A stretch of 8,860 nucleotides of DNA, from contig DHHB01000028.1 in assembly GCA_002403075.1 (NCBI GenBank), positions 31,038-39,897 of the forward strand, written 5' to 3'. This document shows, one piece after another, positions 5,536 to 8,860 of the stretch. This DNA is from a bacterium UBP1_UBA4783. Its GTDB lineage: Bacteria > Krumholzibacteriota > Krumholzibacteriia > Krumholzibacteriales > Krumholzibacteriaceae. Position 1 is the first letter of the stretch. Each line of letters begins with the position of its first letter. Under the pieces are notes generated by a model that searched no databases, was not told where the DNA came from, and saw only the letters and a program-made list of their open reading frames with translations. A program made the position numbers and the translations under genes.

Positions 5536-6129
5536 ATGACCGTCCTCAATCTGCTCGCGGCGATCTTCATCATGACGGCGACCTACTCGATCGGCAGACC
5601 GAGGCTTCAGTTCGTCGTCGCGATCGCCGCGGCCCTCGTGGCGCCGGCGGCGTTCGGAATCGCGGGCGGGCTTCAGGGGCTGGTATTCTCTCTCGCCGGC
5701 GGGGCGCTCGCCCTCGTGCTCACGATGCCGCTTGCGCTCTTCGGACATATCTCGCGCACCGACGTGCTCGTTTCGATAGCGCTCGGCGGGACGCTCGGCG
5801 CGCTTCAGTATGGAATGGTGTTCGCCGTCGCGACGGCGTTCCTCATGGTGCAGCGGATCCTCAAGATCGATTCGCCGTCCTCGGCCCGCGCCGGCGGAGA
5901 GGGACCGCGCGACGGCCTCATCTCGTCCGACGAGCAATCGGCGCTCGTCGAGATCGAGGCGATGAAGATCCTCCGCAAGGATCGGAAGGAATTCGATGAG
6001 CTCGCGCGGCGCGAGGGCCTCGCGGCGAGCGACCCGGGCGCGTTCGGCGCGCCGGCGGTTCTCTTCCCGTGGACGGCGAAGCTCGCCGTCGCCACGCTCG
6101 CGGTGCTCATGGTCGGAATCTCGTTCTAG
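5536..6129 (+). CDS. Membrane protein resembling a prepilin peptidase (A24/CpaA) without catalytic motifs
   Basis: A 197-residue protein with hydrophobic segments at about 2-16, 24-44, 47-70, 77-90, 92-107 and 177-195, and a soluble charged stretch at about 110-175. The layout resembles CpaA/TadV-type prepilin peptidases. A short first segment is followed by a basic loop (SIGRPRLQF, where the family has D-x-R-x-R-R-I-P-N). Then come two membrane segments, then LFGHISRTDVLVSIALGG where the family has a GxGD-V-K-L core. The second catalytic Asp may be D76, but GxGD has become SRTD, and no Asp stands at the first site (about residues 17-18). FPWTAKLAVATLAVLM near the end resembles the family's last helix. 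If correct it is a peptidase-dead relative; a generic small membrane protein is the alternative. AAAGGA five bases before the ATG sets the start. A DUF192 gene follows 14 bases on. Confidence 0.55.
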   Translation: MTVLNLLAAIFIMTATYSIGRPRLQFVVAIAAALVAPAAFGIAGGLQGLVFSLAGGALALVLTMPLALFGHISRTDVLVSIALGGTLGALQYGMVFAVATAFLMVQRILKIDSPSSARAGGEGPRDGLISSDEQSALVEIEAMKILRKDRKEFDELARREGLAASDPGAFGAPAVLFPWTAKLAVATLAVLMVGISF

Positions 6130-6143
6130 GAAGGTGGGCGGTC

Positions 6144-6491
6144 ATGTCCGTTCATAACAAAACGCGCGGAACGATGCTCGCGAAACATCTCCTGACGCTC
6201 AACTCCAACACGTATTCGACCCTTCGCTCCCTCAACCGCGCGGGAATCCCGAAGAACTGCGCCCTCTGGATCGCGCCCTGCCGCGCCATATACACGGTGG
6301 GGCTCACGAAGACCGTCGATATCGCGTTCCTCAACCGGCACGGGCGCGTCGTGTCGTTGTACCGGAACTTCCCTCCCGATTGCATCGCGGACTCCGCGAG
6401 CGGCGCCGTGAGCGCCGTCGAGCTTCCCCCTGATGCCTTGAGCGAAAGCGACACGGACGTCGGAGACACCATCGAACTCGACCCGAGCTGA
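6144..6491 (+). CDS. DUF192 family protein
   Basis: A 115-residue soluble protein. Residues about 39-112 match the DUF192 pattern: ALWIAPCRAIYTVGL (40-54), then VDIAFLNRHGRVVSLYRN (58-75), then AVELPPDAL (91-99) and VGDTIEL (106-112). The family is a small beta-rich domain of unknown biochemical role; some members are exported, but this one has no signal peptide. It follows the A24-like gene by 14 bases, with AAGGTG (6131-6136) overlapping nothing but lying just past the preceding TAG and seven bases before the ATG, so the two are one transcript. DUF192 genes are, to my memory, often found in Tad/Flp pilus loci, which fits the neighbour's resemblance to CpaA, but no other Tad gene is in the window. 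The strong terminator downstream ends the unit. Confidence 0.8.
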   Translation: MSVHNKTRGTMLAKHLLTLNSNTYSTLRSLNRAGIPKNCALWIAPCRAIYTVGLTKTVDIAFLNRHGRVVSLYRNFPPDCIADSASGAVSAVELPPDALSESDTDVGDTIELDPS

Positions 6492-6537
6492 TCGCGAACC
6501 CCGGCACCGCTCCCCCCGGTGTCAGGCCCTCGAGGCG

Positions 6538-6572
6538 GAGCGGCGGGCCCCCACGGGCCCGCTGCTCTTTTT
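6538..6572 (+). terminator. Strong intrinsic terminator of the A24-like/DUF192 unit
   Basis: GAGCGGCGGGCCC (6538-6550) pairs with GGGCCCGCTGCTC (6555-6567) over 13 bases with one G-U, loop CCAC, followed by TTTTT (6568-6572) and further T-rich sequence. It lies in the 83-base gap between convergent genes. The minus strand lacks a T-tract after the stem, so it acts clearly only on the plus strand. A second, smaller pairing (GGCACCG with CGGTGTC, about 6503-6523) precedes it. Confidence 0.9.
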
Positions 6573-6574
6573 CG

Positions 6575-8461
6575 TTATTCCCTCTCGAGCACGATTCGAT
6601 CGTCGGAGAGGGCGGCGAGCAGGGAACGGGCGCTCCCGAAGAGAGCGGGCGTCACGACGTCGCGCTCGAGCAAGAGCTTCGTGCGCACGGAGCGTTTCGA
6701 TCCGGCGCTCTCCGTCGAAGCGGCCGCCTCGCCGGCGTCGGTCCGAACGGAGACCGCGGGCGGCAGCGCGACCGCCTTCCATCCGGCGGGGAGCTCGATC
6801 GAGCACGACACCTCGAGAACGCACGGCACGAGAGCGATCGGGTCCGGCGACGAGGACCGCTCGAGCCGCACGCGCCCGATGCCCGCCGCGGCCGCGTCGA
6901 ACGCGCCGGGCAGGCGGAGATGGATCCGCTCTCCGGGCTTCGTGTCGGGAAGCTTCACCGTGAACGTGAAATCGATCTCGGCCCCCCGCCGGTCGAGCGA
7001 GCGGGGGTTCCATCCCGCGAGCTCGGCGCCGCCGAAAAGGAGCTTTACGCGCGTCGCGACGTACTCCTCGAGGCCGCCTCCGGACCGCGCGAGGTGATAC
7101 GGGGAAAAGACGCCGGTGAGAACCGCTCTGCCCGTTCCGGCGAGGGTTCCCGCCTCGACGGGCGCGAGATCGAGCTCGAGGGCGCTTCGGCTCTCGGCGG
7201 GACCGCGCGCGGGCAACATGACGAGATGCGGCCGTTTGGCGAAATCCGCCGACGCTTTCCCCCCGAGACGCGCGATCGTTTTTCCCGCGAGGGCGAAGGA
7301 CGGATCGCGCTCGAAAGGAGCCGCGGGATCGAGCAGCAGCTCGCCCGCGTCCTTCGCGACGACCGCGACCAGCGCCTTCGCGAAAAGCCCCGGCACGGGA
7401 ACGTCGTTGCTCACGGCCCTGCCGGCCGAGGCGAGAACGAACGCCGGCTCGAACCCCGCCGTCCGGAGCATCGACGCGAGAAGGACGGCGCGATCGAGCG
7501 GGCTCGCGTATCCCGTGTCGTACACGCGCGCGGCCGGGCGCGGAGAAGAAGCGAGCAGCGCGAACGGGGCGCTTATTCCCCGCGCCGACTCGAGCGCTAG
7601 CCGGTGAACGGCGAGGATCTTCTCCTCGTCCGTCGAGAGGCCCTCGAGCGCCCCTCGAATCGGCCCTTCCGCCGCCGGGAGGGCATCGGACGCCGCTGCG
7701 AGATCGGCGGCGATTTCGGAGAGCGCTTCCTCCCAGCTCCTCGCCGTGCCGTAGCAGACCGCGGGGAAGTAATCCCCTTCCCAGACGCCGCCGTCGAAGG
7801 GCGTGCGTCCCGGGATGTCGCGGACGGTCCAGATCCACGAGCCCGCCGAGCGCTGCGGCTCCGGCGCGCCGTTCATCGAGAGGATTTTGAGCTCCGCTCC
7901 CGCGGGGGGCCTCACGACGAGCACGCGAAGCTCGACGGGATCCTCGGACGAGAACACGACGACGCCGCCGAGACGCGGCGAGGCTGCATCGCCCGAGATC
8001 GAGTACTCGAGCTCCGCGACGCATCCCTTCTCGATTCCGACGTGCGTCACGACCATTTCCTGCCAGTCCGTGTAGTCGGGCGCAAGATCGAGGGAGAACG
8101 GGGTCGTCCGGTTGAGGCTGTTACGTTTGGCGTCGACCGCGGAGCCGTCCCGCATGTGCGCGCGGGCGGCGAGAATATCGAGCGTCTCCCTGCCCGCGTC
8201 GAAGAGGATGCGGGGATCGCCGTAACGGTTGATCGCGTTGTCGGTGAAGAGCATCACGGCGCGGTGGTATCTGCGGGAGACCCGGCCGCCTCCGTCGACC
8301 GATACGACGAGCGAATCGTAGAGCACCACGGCGTCGGCGTTCGGATACTTCGCCGCCGTCGCCACGTAGCCGGGAAAGGCCGTCCGCGGGGCCGCGGGCT
8401 CCGCCGCCGCGAGAGAGGCGGCGAGAGCCGCGAGCATTCCGAAGAGAATGAACCGTTTCAT
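6575..8461 (-). CDS. Exported DUF3857/transglutaminase-like protein lacking catalytic Cys and His
   Basis: A 628-residue protein with a signal peptide (MKRFILFGMLAALAASLAAA, cleavage probably after A20). The DUF3857 domain spans about 40-200 (VVLYDSLVVSVDGGGRVSRR, YHRAVMLFTD, then YTDWQEMVVTHVGIEKGCVA). A transglutaminase-like fold spans about 275-385, and a beta-rich C-terminal domain about 430-628. In the active fold G-D-C-K-D-x-A-x-L-L carries the nucleophile; here the aligned stretch is GYASPLDRAVLL (317-328) with P321 in the Cys place. The F-N-H-V site reads F-A-K-A (K362 for His); only the Asp of LLLDP (D378) remains. It is therefore probably a non-catalytic, periplasmic or surface binding protein. 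AGGAGG at 8472-8467 sets the start, and the upstream stop codon (TAG, 8473-8471) overlaps this Shine-Dalgarno, so it is co-transcribed with its paralogue. Role unknown. Confidence 0.88.
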   Translation of the reverse strand: MKRFILFGMLAALAASLAAAEPAAPRTAFPGYVATAAKYPNADAVVLYDSLVVSVDGGGRVSRRYHRAVMLFTDNAINRYGDPRILFDAGRETLDILAARAHMRDGSAVDAKRNSLNRTTPFSLDLAPDYTDWQEMVVTHVGIEKGCVAELEYSISGDAASPRLGGVVVFSSEDPVELRVLVVRPPAGAELKILSMNGAPEPQRSAGSWIWTVRDIPGRTPFDGGVWEGDYFPAVCYGTARSWEEALSEIAADLAAASDALPAAEGPIRGALEGLSTDEEKILAVHRLALESARGISAPFALLASSPRPAARVYDTGYASPLDRAVLLASMLRTAGFEPAFVLASAGRAVSNDVPVPGLFAKALVAVVAKDAGELLLDPAAPFERDPSFALAGKTIARLGGKASADFAKRPHLVMLPARGPAESRSALELDLAPVEAGTLAGTGRAVLTGVFSPYHLARSGGGLEEYVATRVKLLFGGAELAGWNPRSLDRRGAEIDFTFTVKLPDTKPGERIHLRLPGAFDAAAAGIGRVRLERSSSPDPIALVPCVLEVSCSIELPAGWKAVALPPAVSVRTDAGEAAASTESAGSKRSVRTKLLLERDVVTPALFGSARSLLAALSDDRIVLERE

Positions 8462-8470
8462 CGTCGCCTC

Positions 8471-8860
8471 CTATCGTTCGAACACGATCCGGCGCGTCGC
8501 GTACTCGCCGGCTTCACTCACGACCGCCCGAAACGCCGGATAGGCGTCCGCGGGAACGGTTCTTCGTTTGATGAGGATCTTCCCCGTGTTCACGACTCGT
8601 TTGCCGTCGCTCGAGCGGGACATCTCGTAGGACGCGTAGCCGTTCCCGCCGGAGGACGTCTTCGAGAGGTCGCGCGCCTTCATGCCGGGCGGTATCGCGA
8701 TCGCCTCGTCGCAGGCGAAGGTCTCCGTGTGCCAGATGAAGAGCGGCAGCTCGCGTTCCGCGCGGTCGATCGCCGTCCAGGCGGGAAGAAGCGGCGTGCC
8801 CCTCGTGAATCCGAGCTTCCAGCCGGGCGAGGCGAAATCGAGCGTCGAGCCGGCCGCGAC
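8471..8860 (-). CDS. DUF3857/transglutaminase-type protein, C-terminal part (5' partial)
   Basis: The frame is open from the window edge at 8860 to TAG at 8473-8471, giving 129 visible C-terminal residues. The visible part starts VAAGSTLDFASPGWKLGF; the internal Met at 8683 is not the start. The ending (LIKRRTVPADAYPAF, RAVVSEAGEY, RRIVFER) is typical of the C-terminal beta domain of DUF3857 proteins and resembles the end of the downstream gene (DDRIVLERE). The two are therefore tandem relatives, nine bases apart. The DUF3857 and transglutaminase regions lie outside the window, so whether this copy keeps the catalytic Cys-His-Asp cannot be seen. Confidence 0.8.
   Translation of the reverse strand, partial: VAAGSTLDFASPGWKLGFTRGTPLLPAWTAIDRAERELPLFIWHTETFACDEAIAIPPGMKARDLSKTSSGGNGYASYEMSRSSDGKRVVNTGKILIKRRTVPADAYPAFRAVVSEAGEYATRRIVFER

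Overview
The window comes from the chromosome of a high-GC bacterium, probably a Gram-negative one. Codon third positions are dominated by G and C. Three protein types suggest an outer-membrane-bearing, uncultured lineage: paired DUF3857/transglutaminase-type exported proteins, a secreted DUF1028 protein and an ECF sigma/anti-sigma pair. A lineage near the FCB group or Krumholzibacteriota would fit. That placement is only an impression, because no rRNA or marker gene is present. I see no IS element, tRNA, CRISPR array or phage gene.

Layout, left to right. (1) Positions 1-917, plus strand: the 3' part of an ECF-type nickel/cobalt transporter ATPase, overlapping by ATGA with a complete NikR-type nickel-responsive repressor. 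Together they form the end of a nickel-uptake operon. (2) Positions 952-3850, minus strand: a probable three-gene operon read as secreted DUF1028 Ntn-hydrolase-like protein, then ECF sigma factor, then a large membrane anti-sigma factor. The sigma and anti-sigma genes overlap by ATGA. The anti-sigma protein carries a ZAS zinc motif followed by two copies of a 'membrane segments plus double zinc ribbon' module. (3) Positions 3851-4072: a divergent promoter region. (4) Positions 4073-5125, plus strand: a GT4-type glycosyltransferase that appears to be transcribed as a leaderless message. (5) Positions 5126-5535: a 410-base gene-free stretch with a probable terminator, a pair of 16/17-base direct repeats and an AT-rich island holding a minus-facing terminator-like hairpin. 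(6) Positions 5536-6491, plus strand: a two-gene unit encoding a membrane protein that looks like a prepilin-peptidase (A24/CpaA) homologue without its catalytic aspartate motifs, and a DUF192 protein. A strong intrinsic terminator closes the unit. (7) Positions 6575-8860, minus strand: two adjacent DUF3857/transglutaminase-type genes, the upstream one cut by the window edge. The complete one lacks the catalytic Cys and His.

The genes form several small independent units: metal homeostasis, envelope or redox signalling, cell-surface glycan, a Tad-pilus-like accessory pair, and exported proteins of unknown role. The least ordinary parts are the duplicated zinc-ribbon anti-sigma factor with its linked secreted DUF1028 gene, and two apparent pseudoenzymes: the A24-like protein and the transglutaminase-like protein.
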